A DNA stretch of 64,000 nt, taken from positions 1,300,472 through 1,364,471 of the forward strand of contig MU839839.1 in the NCBI GenBank assembly GCA_030411725.1, given 5' to 3'. The stretch is from Echria macrotheca. Taxonomy: Eukaryota > Ascomycota > Sordariomycetes > Sordariales > Schizotheciaceae. Both the position numbers and the translations under genes were made by a program. Positions 44,459-54,398 of the stretch are shown in pieces (the first letter of the stretch is position 1; every line of letters begins with the position of its first letter). Below the pieces are notes generated by a model. The model had not been told where the DNA came from and searched no databases. It saw only the letters and a program-made list of their open reading frames with translations.

Positions 44459-45499
44459 ATGTCTGTTACACATCTCGCAGCCATTCTCCCACGGGAGGGC
44501 GGCCCACTCGCCCTGGCAAATCGCACGACACCAGACCCCGGCCCGAACGATGTGCTCATTGAGGTCAAGGCTATCGCACTGAACCCAATCGATTACCATC
44601 AACGTGACCGCGGCTTTCCTCCCATTCCTAGTTACCCTGCCGTCATCGGCTGTGATGTTTCCGGCATTCTCGCGAAGGTGGGGCCCGGCGTCACCACGGC
44701 CCCCGCGATCGGAACCCGCGTCATCGCCGTGGCGACTTCATACTACCACAACGGCTCACCCGACTATGGAGCGTTTCAAGAAAAGGTGCTCGTCCCGGCG
44801 GAGGTGGTTATACCGTTGCCCGATGACATCACGTTCGAGGACGGCGCAGTAATCCCCATTGCGGCCGTCACAGCCATGACAGCTTGGACGAGCATTGGGA
44901 TCCCTCTTTCCGCCAGGTTCAACCCTCACCACAAGGAGCAGGCAGTCTTGGTATGGGGAGGTGCCAGCAGCGTCGGCAGCTTCTCCATCCAGACGGCTCG
45001 AATGCTGGGCTATCGAGTCTACGCCACGGCAAGCCCCAGGAACCACGAATATCTCAAAACACTTGGTGCCGACGCCGTTTTCGATTACAAGTCCAACGAT
45101 GTTGTTTCCCAAATCGTCGAAGCAATCAAGGCAGATGGAGTTCAGCTGCGCACAGCGCATTGCGTTGTCGACGGAGGCCTGCAGCCCACATTAGAGATTC
45201 TCAAGGCAACAAAGGGGAATGCGTCTGCAAAGGTTGCGCACTCGCCTGTCCTACCCCCTGACCACCCTACGCTCGACGATACAGAAATTGTATTCAACTA
45301 TCCACCGCTGGATGAAGTGGAGAGGAAGAAACACATGTTTGAGTGCTTTCACGGCTGGCTCTCGGACGGCTTGAGGAGTGGTTCTCTGGTTCCTAGCCCA
45401 CCTGCCCAAATCGAAAAGGGTGGACTTGGTGGGCTGAATGAAGCGCTGGATAAGCTGAGGGCCGGTGTCAGCAGGACCAAGATTGTTGTGCGTCTGTGA
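44459..45499 (+). CDS. Zinc-independent MDR oxidoreductase (CipB-like)
   Basis: A single-exon protein of 346 residues. The N-terminal half carries EVKAIALNPIDYHQRD and VIGCDVSGILAKVGPGV. The nucleotide-binding half has VWGGASSVGSFSIQTARMLG and ASPRNHEYLKTLGADAVFDY. The C-terminal half ends GGLNEALDKLRAGVSRTKIVV. Zinc ligands are missing, as in quinone-reductase-like fungal MDR enzymes annotated CipB-like. It probably reduces small carbonyl or enone substrates with NAD(P)H in the cytosol. It is the second MDR within 5 kb but has a distinct sequence and intron pattern from the ToxD-like gene, so it is not a recent duplicate. Confidence 0.87.
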   Translation: MSVTHLAAILPREGGPLALANRTTPDPGPNDVLIEVKAIALNPIDYHQRDRGFPPIPSYPAVIGCDVSGILAKVGPGVTTAPAIGTRVIAVATSYYHNGSPDYGAFQEKVLVPAEVVIPLPDDITFEDGAVIPIAAVTAMTAWTSIGIPLSARFNPHHKEQAVLVWGGASSVGSFSIQTARMLGYRVYATASPRNHEYLKTLGADAVFDYKSNDVVSQIVEAIKADGVQLRTAHCVVDGGLQPTLEILKATKGNASAKVAHSPVLPPDHPTLDDTEIVFNYPPLDEVERKKHMFECFHGWLSDGLRSGSLVPSPPAQIEKGGLGGLNEALDKLRAGVSRTKIVVRL

Positions 45500-46356
45500 T
45501 GAGTTCATGTTGAGTTGATGGGAACCCGGACGTATGATGCGCTCAGTTTGAGTTGAGGCCCCGACAAATTAGGTAACTTGTACCCACGTCTGAATACCTC
45601 TTGGCATATGGCGCCTAGGCGCTTAGGGCAATAGTACAGTGAAGGAAAGAAAAAAATCGTGTCATATTGACCAGATCCGACAGCTGGTTGCTCTTGGTGT
45701 TGGAGCTTCCCCCACGGGAGGAACGGCAAATCGGCAGAAATACAAGCATTTGGCAGGAACGAGGGAGTGTGATATCGGCAAGCAGTCACTCGCTGCATCT
45801 TGGTTGCCTCGTTAAGCCTCGCGCGAGTTGAAACTTCATCATTTAATCCGAGAAAGGAAGCGAGATATTTCGCTAAGAGGTATGCCCAGCCGACAAACAT
45901 TTCCCACAGCGCGCTGGGTTACACTGAGAGTTGTATTTTGGTTTCCTTGGCACCTTAGTTCCCTTGGCCTTCCAGCCAAGACGTTCTGACGGTTCGGCAC
46001 CCAATCACAAGAAGCCTACCTCACAACCTCTTATCCCTATAGGGATGCGCTTGGTGCTGGGCCCTGCAGGGAAAAGGGTCTGTCCTCAGCACACAGTCTT
46101 CGACTTCAGCTCCAAGACATGACATGCCTGTGAACACTCACCCCCGGCATGATGGGCTGAAAAGACAACGCGGGAGACAGTTTGGGCTTGGGTTATATCA
46201 TGGTGGCGCACACCCGTTCCAACGTCTTTCCTTCACTTTCCCCGACTCAACGTGCTTGCCCTGTCTGCCATTCGTTTCAGCGGGCTGCGGGTTGTCATTC
46301 ATTAGCTATTCTGCTCACCAAAGTCACTCTTTCAATAGCCTTCTTGTTAATACATA
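45500..46356. other. Intergenic region, 857 bp
   Basis: Downstream of the MDR gene and promoter of the Thr-rich protein gene. A TATATC at 46196 lies about 160 bp before its start. No coding sequence supported. Confidence 0.45.
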
Positions 46357-48362
46357 ATGCGCATCTCCTCCGCAATCCTCAGCGGCTTGTTGCTGCAGAG
46401 CGCTGCCGCCTTCCGGCCCAAGCCATCCGTCCCCGAAGGATGTAGCATCGACGAGGTGGCCCGTTGCTTCTCAAGCTCCCTCCCTGCTGCAAGTGCCCTG
46501 TGCTCCAAGACACTTGCCTGGGATGCAACAACCACGGTCACTGTTACCCCAACGATTACCGAAACCGAAGTCATCACGGCTACAGGCCATCCCCCCAACT
46601 TCCCTACCCACAATCCGCATCAGAGAAAGAAGCGTGAGCATTGCACCAAGGGAAGCCCGCCAGTCAACTGTCTGCAACGGCTCACCAAGACCTCGGTAAT
46701 CGATGAGGCGCGTGTCACCCAGGCATGCTCCTGCATTGGAGTCACCGCAATCACCCGTTCCGTTACTGCGCAGCCAACCACGGTAACTGTCACCGAGACG
46801 TCGTTCACTCGTCGGGGAACTCAACCCACGGGTCGCCCATCATGGACCGCCAGTGTCATTACATCGACTGTCACCCAAGTTATCGAGACATGCCCTGCCC
46901 CATCGGTTGTTGTTTCTACTGTCACCGCCACGTACATCTCGGAGTCATGGTCGGTCGGTCTCTCGACAGTTACGAACACCGTCCATTGGACCACGACAGA
47001 AGACTCGGAGGCAGTACCGGTCACTGTGACGGTAACCGACATCGCTACAGTCACCACTCACCACGGCAACGCCAAGGGGAAGGGCAAAGGGCCGTCACAA
47101 AAGACGGCGACAGTCACCTACACCTTGACCCAGACCACCACTGCCCCAGGCGATGATATCGAGGTCACCGTCACCGAGACCACTACGGCAACGGCCACCC
47201 AGACCGCAACCACGACAGCGCCCCACGGCAAGGGCAAGGGCCCTGGCGGGCCTCACAGAACTGCCACCGTTACCAAGACGTTGACCCTCCCCGCGGACGA
47301 GGTAGTTGTGACGGTAACAACAACGGAGACGGCTGTCTCATCCCACCTCTACACAGATGTTGTCACACACACCTACACCCATACTGAGACGAAGACCGAG
47401 GCTGGCGATGAGGTCCTCGTCACCGTCACCGCAACGTCGACCAAGACGCAGACGGCCACTTCCTGGTTCCCTGGATCCGGTAATGGCAAGAACAAGAAGA
47501 CAAGCACAGTCACACGAGTACTGACAAAGACGGCCACACAAACAAGCTTGGTGTGGGCAACGGAAACCACCGTGACATCGTATCTGTCTACCGAAACAGC
47601 CACCCAGGTTTCGTGGGCCACATCAACGCTAACCGCGACGGCGACCGAGACAGCCTGGGCTCACACCACGGTGACCCAAGTCTCCAGTCTCACCGAGACT
47701 GCTACTCTCACGGAGAAGTACAGCTACACCAACACTGCCACAGTCACAGCAACAGCAACGTCGAGCGTCACCGCCACGAAAACGGCTACTGTGACGAACA
47801 CGGCAACCCAGACCCAGACCAAGACTGAGACTAAGACGGTCACGTCGATCTCCTCTCCCACCGCTCAGCCCCACTACCTCTGCTCCAACGGGAACTTTGA
47901 GACGGGCACCCTCGATGGTTGGACCAAGGTTCTCGGTGGGACTGACAAGTCAGCAACTACGGTTTCCCCGGGTGCCTGGGATGTTGGCAAGGCGGCCAGC
48001 CTCTACGCTGGCAGCAGCAGCAACGCGGGTCTCGCCCAGACTATTACCTGGTAAGTTTATCTCGTGTTGACCGAAGTGGCAATTACTGACGCGTCGGCAG
48101 CACACCTGGCAAAAAGTACAGACTCACCTACGACGCCAAGCGCGCATCCGCGTCGCCGAACGGTGGCTACACTGTGGCCGTCAAGTTTGCTGGGTCTACC
48201 CTGGAGAGCAGCTTCACGACGTCCTGGGCCACGTATAGCAAGGTGATCACCTGCTCGTCGAATGCCAGCCTCAATAAGTTGGAGTTTAACGTCTCGGCGA
48301 ATAACGGCCGGGTGATCACCATGTTCTTCGACAACGTTGAAATATTCGCGCTGACGGCTTGA
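46357..48362 (+). CDS. Secreted Thr/Val-rich repeat protein with C-terminal lectin-like domain
   Basis: Exons are 46357-48050 and 48101-48362, with a 50-nt intron (GTAAGT donor, TACTGAC branch, CAG acceptor), giving 651 residues. A signal peptide (MRISSAILSGLLLQSAAA) leads into a Cys-containing head (CSIDEVARCF). A stalk of about 400 residues follows, made of TVTVTET-type Thr-rich units. Within it, three longer units share a Gly/Lys-rich block (GKGKGP-like) and a TATVT.TLT segment. The C-terminal 150 residues form a jelly-roll domain like the CBM4/9 group: CSNGNFETGTLDGW, ITC-TPGKKYRLTYDA across the splice, and FFDNVEIFAL. The layout is that of a heavily O-glycosylated, sugar-binding wall or matrix protein. 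No GPI signal. The function is inferred from architecture only. Confidence 0.8.
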
Positions 48363-48642
48363 GTCTGGGGCTGATTGAGGACTGAACTAGTCTTTGTTTT
48401 GTGTTGCTGCTACGTAGGCATTTTAACACTTATGTACCTGAGTTTTAGCTTTCCCACCTGGCCTTTACATCCATGTCGTTTCAAGTCGGTGGTTGAGTGG
48501 GTGCTCTTCAGGCTAAAGTTTTAACGTAGACTCATTGTACAATACAAACCAGATATGAGGAATTGAGCTACTAAGTGAAATAGAACTTTGCGAATACACC
48601 GAGAAGTTATGTTTGTAGCAAGCCAACTCCCTCCCGCAACCG

Positions 48643-50109
48643 TCAGCCGTTCTGTCTCCCGTCCATATTGACAAGTTCTGTACTTTGCCTGGGTGTTTTC
48701 TCCTGTTCCTTGGGTTTACGGGAATGAGTTTCGTAAGACTCAAAGAATTGCACAACCGGGAGAATTAAAAGGAAGAGTGGGACAAGTTGGCCAAATCCCC
48801 ATAAATCTTCCTTTTCCTTTTCCTCGTCTCCCATTAGTTCGTGGCCGGCGCCCCGGTCCATCCTAACCCAATTTATACCCAAGCCAACCCATACTATTAC
48901 TTCCGCGAAGCCGATAAGCTCCGACGAAAGGAAATCCCAGATGACGAGCGCTATGCAGGCCACCAGGTAGACCAAGCACTTCCAAAACGACCTTGCAATC
49001 TCTCGTAAAACATCTGCCGAGAACATTCTGGCGACCGGCCTTGTCATCATCAGCGTCGTCCTGCAAGCTGAAAAGTGCAGCTTGAGGTTTCTGTATGCTT
49101 CGCCGTTGTGAATGTGTTTGCTGCTGACCTTGTCCATCCAGCACAGCCGGAACTGCCGCACCAACATGAGGATGGCGACAGGATAATTGTAAAAAATGTA
49201 GAATAGGTTGACAATCATCCATATCCGGGGGACCCCAGAGACGTCGTCCCGGTTGTGACGAGGATCGAGGCATGCGGCCGGGCATGGGAGTAGTTGATAA
49301 ACATTCTCGTCGCCCGTCCATACCGAAGCCCAACCAAGAAAACCTGCGAGGGCAAGCATGAGGACAATCCTGATGAGGGATGCGGCTGTTGAGCTACGCT
49401 TTTGACGGTCGGAATCTTCACGTGGAAGTGATCCGGGCTTGACGCTATCATTGTAGCTGCGGATGACCATCAGTGCGAGCAGGTGGGCGTTGGAGCTAAA
49501 CCAGACTAAATCGCTGACAATGACAAGGTGATATGCTGACAGAGGTTCCTTGTTGTTTCCAAGCCCGCGAATAAGTGCCGCGGCCATCAATGATATGCCC
49601 GTCACGATTTGTTGGTCGGCTAACGTGATGACAAGGTCCTTGAAACACGCCGCAAGAACGTATGGCAATGTTCGATTAGATGATATGCGTATGACCCAGT
49701 GTTGGACGGGTCCACAGATAAAGTTGCGGGCCATGCGATCAATCATGTTGAAGTGGTCGGGAGGACTAGTTTGACGGCGCCTGTAGGCATCGTAATCTGG
49801 GTGCTGATCGTCACCCTCGGCGCGACGGCTGAGTAGCAGGCAGAGACCGGTCGAGAGTATAGCAAGCAGCGCTGTAGCAATAAAAGCCCAGATGACCTAG
49901 TAGATATGTTGTCATTAGCGCTCTCCCAGAGTCTTCGGCTAGCGTATAAGTACCCCTTGGCCGGCTATATCGGAATCTTCTCGAAGTATCGAGCAGGAGC
50001 AGACGTTGTTTGGATCTGCTGCTGCGTACAGCCATGTGACCGTACCATCTTGCTCAAGAAAACTGTGGTCGTTATTGCACCAACTAACAGTACATTCGAA
50101 GCTTGCCAT
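48643..50109 (-). CDS. Multi-pass membrane protein of unknown function
   Basis: Exons are 50109-49954 and 49896-48643, with a 57-nt intron (GTACTT donor, CGCTAATGAC branch, TAG acceptor, phase 0), giving 469 residues. Exon 1 encodes a Cys-rich extracellular-type head ending EDSDIAGQG. That D-x-D-I-A-G-x-G then V pattern is common at the start of a family of fungal integral membrane proteins. About seven spans follow: VIWAFIATALLAILSTGLCLLL, LVITLADQQIVTGISLMAAAL, HLVIVSDLVWFSSNAHLLAL, IVLMLALAGFLGWASVW, WMIVNLFYIFYNYPVAILML, CLVYLVACIALVIWDFL, VPLFLLILPVVQFF. A seven-span receptor-like topology is possible, but I recognise no named receptor class. The splice join restores the first span to the N-terminal head. 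Confidence 0.72.
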
Positions 50110-50724
50110 TGTTGTGCTGATGTCAACGGCTGTCGGACGTGCGAAAAGGCCTCGCGATCCGTGACCGCTTGGCTGAGCTGGGACGCATCCTTATAGGTCT
50201 GGATTATCAAAAACATCCAGGCCAAGAGATTTTGGAACGATCATGCGGCAGCATTCAGTGGCAGGGGTTTCTCACCGTAACCCTAAACGGAAGCCCTGAC
50301 ATGAGTGGCGCCATTTATTGGTCATCGTGAATCGATATTGCAGATGATTGATGGTGGTGCCAAGACATGATTGGTTTGGCACACCCAGCTGAACTTTACC
50401 GAAACTTCCAGCAAGCCGCGCCGCACACCCTCAGTTAATAGACGAATGAAATGTTCTGGGTCGTTTAAGATCTGCTGGACCAGCTAAACTTTGGGCAATG
50501 GGCGCGGGGTAGTGTAGCCATACATTTGTCAAATTACCTATGCGCCGCGTTATGTGAGTAACACTGATTATTTGTGCTCTTGTGCCGTCCAACCAACAAA
50601 GCCAACGACTTCGTGGAGCTTGGTGTAAAGCAGCTGGGCATATTATTCGCGCTCGTGGAGGAGGACAGTGTGTGAGTTCTTTGCCAACAAAAACACAAGA
50701 TACAAATATACGTTGCCACCTCAA
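50110..50724. other. Intergenic region, 615 bp
   Basis: 5' flank of the minus-strand membrane protein and 3' flank of the DUF4336-like gene. No supported coding sequence. Confidence 0.45.
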
Positions 50725-51576
50725 CTACAAGCAGTCTTCCCCAATATACCCGCCCAGCTCAGCCGTAGCTGCCAACTTTCCTTGCTTCCCTTCCACAAAC
50801 CAGCTTGTCAACTCCTCAAGCACCTTTTTCCCGCCCGTCTCGATGGTATCCCCGTGACAAGGAATAACCCGATCAAACTGCCAACCCAACACCCTCTTCA
50901 TCGACTCCCCAAACCCAGCCCGATCCTTGCGCGCAACCACATACCACAGATTCCGCTTCTGCCAAGTGAGGCTCATCCCCTCAGCTGCATTAAATGCCTT
51001 GGCCACGGCCATACCCACAATCCCGCGCTGCGGATCCGTTTCGGTAAGACTGTACTGCTCGGTAGCAGGTAAATTGAACAGGATATCCGCCGCAATGAGC
51101 GTCCCGCTCGGCTTGTGCACAAATACCAGCTCCTTGTTCTTTGCGGCTTCGACGTATTCGTAATGAAACACGTCGTCGAACTCGGGGGAGATGGAAAGTG
51201 TTCGTTTGTTTTCGGCCGTGAAGACTCGTCCAAACGTGATCCCTCTTGTTGCGTCATTCTTGTCGCGCTTCTCGGGCAGACCTTCGACGCCGATCACCAC
51301 GGCGGTGGGGAACTGGGTGGACCAGGCCGAGATGTTTAGGTGGTGTTCGAAGTTGGGCGCGATGATGTAGGCTACTTGGTTTCCGAGAGAAGCGAGCTTT
51401 TCAACCGTGGCGGGGGTCAAGGGGGTTGGTGAGAAGACGGCAATGTTGCCCGAGGGCAGGCGGACTGTTGTGGCGCGTCCGCCGGCTCGGATTGGGCCGA
51501 GGGAGTAGGGGATGCTGAAGGTGGTGATGTCGGGGGTTATATCCCGGATCACGACGGTCGATGGGTCGAGGGACAT
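50725..51576 (-). CDS. DUF4336-like (metallo-beta-lactamase-fold) protein
   Basis: A single-exon protein of 283 residues starting MSLDPSTVVIRDITPDITTF. The N-terminal half has the sheet pattern of the metallo-beta-lactamase fold (TTVRLPSGNIAVFSPTPLTP, then VAYIIAPNFEHHLNISAW with the His region). It ends with a late strand containing PCHGDTIETGG, where an His-Gly-Asp would sit near a metal site. The classic HxHxDH is not present. This fits the uncharacterised DUF4336 family, found in fungi and plants and related to that fold. The reaction is unknown. No signal peptide. Confidence 0.75.
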   Translation of the reverse strand: MSLDPSTVVIRDITPDITTFSIPYSLGPIRAGGRATTVRLPSGNIAVFSPTPLTPATVEKLASLGNQVAYIIAPNFEHHLNISAWSTQFPTAVVIGVEGLPEKRDKNDATRGITFGRVFTAENKRTLSISPEFDDVFHYEYVEAAKNKELVFVHKPSGTLIAADILFNLPATEQYSLTETDPQRGIVGMAVAKAFNAAEGMSLTWQKRNLWYVVARKDRAGFGESMKRVLGWQFDRVIPCHGDTIETGGKKVLEELTSWFVEGKQGKLAATAELGGYIGEDCL

Positions 51577-52994
51577 GATGATGGGTTGGGGTATTTGGGC
51601 AATGAGTTGTGTGCAGAGATGTGGCAGTCTTCAAGAACTCGCTGGTTTGGATAGGTGATGAAATATGGGACAGAGTTGGACGTGGTTAATTCTTTTATAC
51701 TTCAACTTCTGTCTACCTCCTGCATTTCCATCAGAGGTTTGTATCCCCGGAGCTAAATGCCTGGCCTGATACAACCAATAGGATTGTGCGGCGGAGATAA
51801 GCTGATTCAGTGACCCTGCGACCCGGAGTAAGCCCCCCGGACTTATACGCAGCAGAGAGTACCCCGGCAGGTCTTCACAAAAATATAGTTGCGACGGCAT
51901 GGCGACGCTTGAGATTGACGGTAACCGCCTTGTCGGGATTGCCGTCGCAGTTGGTGCCAATGTCGGGCCCGTTGGGATTTAATCGCCAGTTCTTGCAGAT
52001 GTGCATTCGGCCGGTAGTGGCGGCGGTGCCGGGCCTCCCTCTTCACCGACACCTGCTCCCCCTGATATAGGAATAGGGGTAGGAACTGGCAAGACTATAG
52101 GGCCGTCACTCGCAGTAGAGGTCGACGTCCTGACAGGTTCGCCAGGGCTAGCTGTCGGCGCTGGCTGCGGTAGGACAATTGGCGTCTGTCATGCAATTTA
52201 TTGTGCCAGCCTGCCTACTGTGAGTTGCCATTAGGAGTACATCTCATCTCTTGAAACGGGAAGCCCGAAATGCCTCCATTGTCGTTGTTGGTACACTTGA
52301 TCACAGGAACTTGGCAGTCGGGATTGCAGGGTGGTCCAAGAAAGACCTAAGCAGACACTGTCGTAGGCTCGCTCTTCCTAGAAACTGTGACAGTGTCGAG
52401 CACATTGGTTGATGACCATGTCACAGACGTGGTAGGGAAGTTCTCTCTGGACCCTACCCTTACGATTTATTCTTAGCTGAACACACCCTGGGCGAAGACT
52501 GAGCCGATCTTGAGCCAGGGTGAGCAGTGTTACCTGGGCGAGGTACCAGAAAGGAAATTTGTGTACCCATATTCGTGTTATATAGGACTGATCATTTGCG
52601 CTCTTGTGCAGTTACTCCTATGATCCGTTGAAAGACTGTACATCGACGTGGGTACGCGTTTCCTAACAGCTACATGTATTTGTGCTCGAGGGCCGCCGCA
52701 ATCCCATATCGTCTCGAATTTGGTTGGGATTTGATGGCCGTGGCCTTGTCGAGTATCCTTATCCTAGCACATCATCTAGGCAGATACTATGGAATTACGA
52801 CTCAATTAGTGTATACATACATGTAAGGTAGTTCTGACTGTATACATAAGGTCCATGTAAATACCTGCCCGCACCTCTCTTCATTAATACAATCTATTGG
52901 TTACAAGTACATGGAAAGTTGTATCTAGCCTGCTCTTTTCAGAATCGAATGCAACATTGAAATGACAGGGTTTGTCGCTCGAGTTCCTCTCGAT
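51577..52994. other. Intergenic region holding a gene remnant
   Basis: 1.4 kb between the DUF4336-like gene start and the 3' end of the FAD monooxygenase. Apart from the remnant at 51875-52470, no coding sequence is supported. The part from 52560 to 52960 is AT-rich with TACATGTA-like words. Confidence 0.4.
51875..52470 (-). pseudogene. Probable remnant of a secreted Thr/Pro-rich, Cys-containing protein
   Basis: Minus-strand sequence reads as pieces of one protein in order, but in several frames with stops. First comes a Thr/Ser stretch (TTSVTWSSTNVLDTVTVS). A Cys pair segment follows (GPPCNPDCQVPVIKCTNNDN), then a Pro/Thr linker (PAPTASPGEPVRTSTSTAS). The last piece is a Cys-containing end (CKNWRLNPNGPDIGTNCDGN) closing at 51875. 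Stops near 52352 and a frame change near 52000 interrupt it. Introns could explain some breaks, but no consistent set of splice sites was found. It is best read as a decaying relative of fungal wall or matrix proteins; it could instead be a multi-intron gene. Frames are reported as seen; nothing was repaired. Confidence 0.35.
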
Positions 52995-54398
52995 TCAAAC
53001 CTTCACACTAACCTCCCCGAGGGGCACCTGGGTTGGGCGATACGTCCAAGGAATCTTTCCTTCCAGTAAATTCTTCTCTTCAACCCAGTCCATTACCGGC
53101 TGTCTGCCGAGATGTGGTCCGATGATGCTTTTTCCATACCAACTTTCCAAATTCATAGCAGGCGTCAGGTTCCGATCAAACACCCTGCGGAACCAGTTCA
53201 GCCACGTGTGGTTCCTGACCACGCCGTACGCTGACGCCGTGACCTTTGCGGTGAGATCTTTCCTGTCGGCCTCGTACGCTTCGAAAACCTTTGTGATCTC
53301 CTCTTCGCTAATGTGTACTCCTCCCTCCGTCTCCCCGCCCAAATCAGTTTCTTTGCTGGACGCCAAGCGGAGTGCACCCCGAAGGTGGTTGATCAAGACA
53401 ATGACATCCAGCACCCCTGAGTTGTATCCCAGCCCAAGGTTCGGTGTTATCTTGCTCGCGGCGTCTCCGACCAAGACGATGCGCCCGTAAGACCGCTTCT
53501 CGACAACTCCCTCCTGCAGGAGTGTCAAACCAGCCTTGTTGACATGAGGGAAAACCTGACCGAACGTCAAATCTTTGGTGAGGTGGAGATCCTGAATGTC
53601 CTCGGCAAAACGCTTCACGTCCTCGTCGGTATAGTCCACCCTGTCCGTCGTTGGCTTTGGTAATGGTCGGTAGATAATGAACCACGCTCGGTCACGTCCG
53701 ACAAAAAACTGGGATGACAATCTCGGTGAATGGGCTTCCCAGTTGTCCGACGGCGGTGTCTCAACCGGCAGCTTTTCTCTGGGAACGTTACCGAAGAGGC
53801 CCTGGAAGGCGGCAGGGAATACTGGCACCGCATGTCCGGCCTGCGCCGCCATTAGTGAACGCGTCTTGCTGTGCACGCCGTCGGCTCCGATGACAATGGA
53901 CCCCGTCTCGATGGAGCCATCATCGCAGGTAACAGTGGCGCCGTCAGCTGTGACAGAGATGGACGTGACGCGCTTGGAAGTCTTGATGCCCGCCTGGGCC
54001 TCGGGCGGGAGACTGGTGTAGAGAGTCCTGAGGATGTCGTGGCGGTGGGCGAACGCGATGGCACGACCGTGGTATTCCTGCATGTGAAACTCGTACGAGT
54101 TGTACAGCTGACCGTCCCGGGTCATGACATTTTTGGTGTTGATGGGTGTCGCGATGTCGTCGAATTGGGAGATGAGGTCGAGTTGGTCAAGTAGACGGTA
54201 TGTGGTCGGACCGATGGCGATGCCGGCGCCCTCATCAGGATGCACGCTGTCACGCCTCTCCAGGACCACAAAGTCGATGGATGCTTTGGTCAGAATGTGC
54301 GCAGCCGTGAGACCCACGGGTCCGCCGCCGACGACGATGACTCGGAAGCAACCGGGTTTCTCCATTGCGAATTTGACAGACTTGGGAGAGTCGGCCAT
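52995..54398 (-). CDS. FAD-dependent monooxygenase (PaxM/salicylate-hydroxylase-like)
   Basis: A single-exon protein of 467 residues, with the start at 54398 (MADSPKSVKFAMEKPGC) chosen over upstream in-frame codons. It has the PF01494 FAD_binding_3 layout. The N-terminal nucleotide loop is VIVVGGGPVGLTAAH, followed by VLERRDSVHPDEGAGIAIGP. The middle has IVIGADGVHSKTR (the DG motif), and RIVLVGDAASKITPNLGLGYNSG forms the second FAD contact (GD motif). The C-terminal region ends with SWYGKSIIGPHLGRQ. The family hydroxylates or epoxidises aromatic and terpenoid substrates with NAD(P)H and O2. Relatives act in fungal indole-diterpene and meroterpenoid pathways, but no prenyltransferase or cyclase gene is present. 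A lone, possibly orphan, tailoring enzyme. Confidence 0.86.
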   Translation of the reverse strand: MADSPKSVKFAMEKPGCFRVIVVGGGPVGLTAAHILTKASIDFVVLERRDSVHPDEGAGIAIGPTTYRLLDQLDLISQFDDIATPINTKNVMTRDGQLYNSYEFHMQEYHGRAIAFAHRHDILRTLYTSLPPEAQAGIKTSKRVTSISVTADGATVTCDDGSIETGSIVIGADGVHSKTRSLMAAQAGHAVPVFPAAFQGLFGNVPREKLPVETPPSDNWEAHSPRLSSQFFVGRDRAWFIIYRPLPKPTTDRVDYTDEDVKRFAEDIQDLHLTKDLTFGQVFPHVNKAGLTLLQEGVVEKRSYGRIVLVGDAASKITPNLGLGYNSGVLDVIVLINHLRGALRLASSKETDLGGETEGGVHISEEEITKVFEAYEADRKDLTAKVTASAYGVVRNHTWLNWFRRVFDRNLTPAMNLESWYGKSIIGPHLGRQPVMDWVEEKNLLEGKIPWTYRPTQVPLGEVSVKV

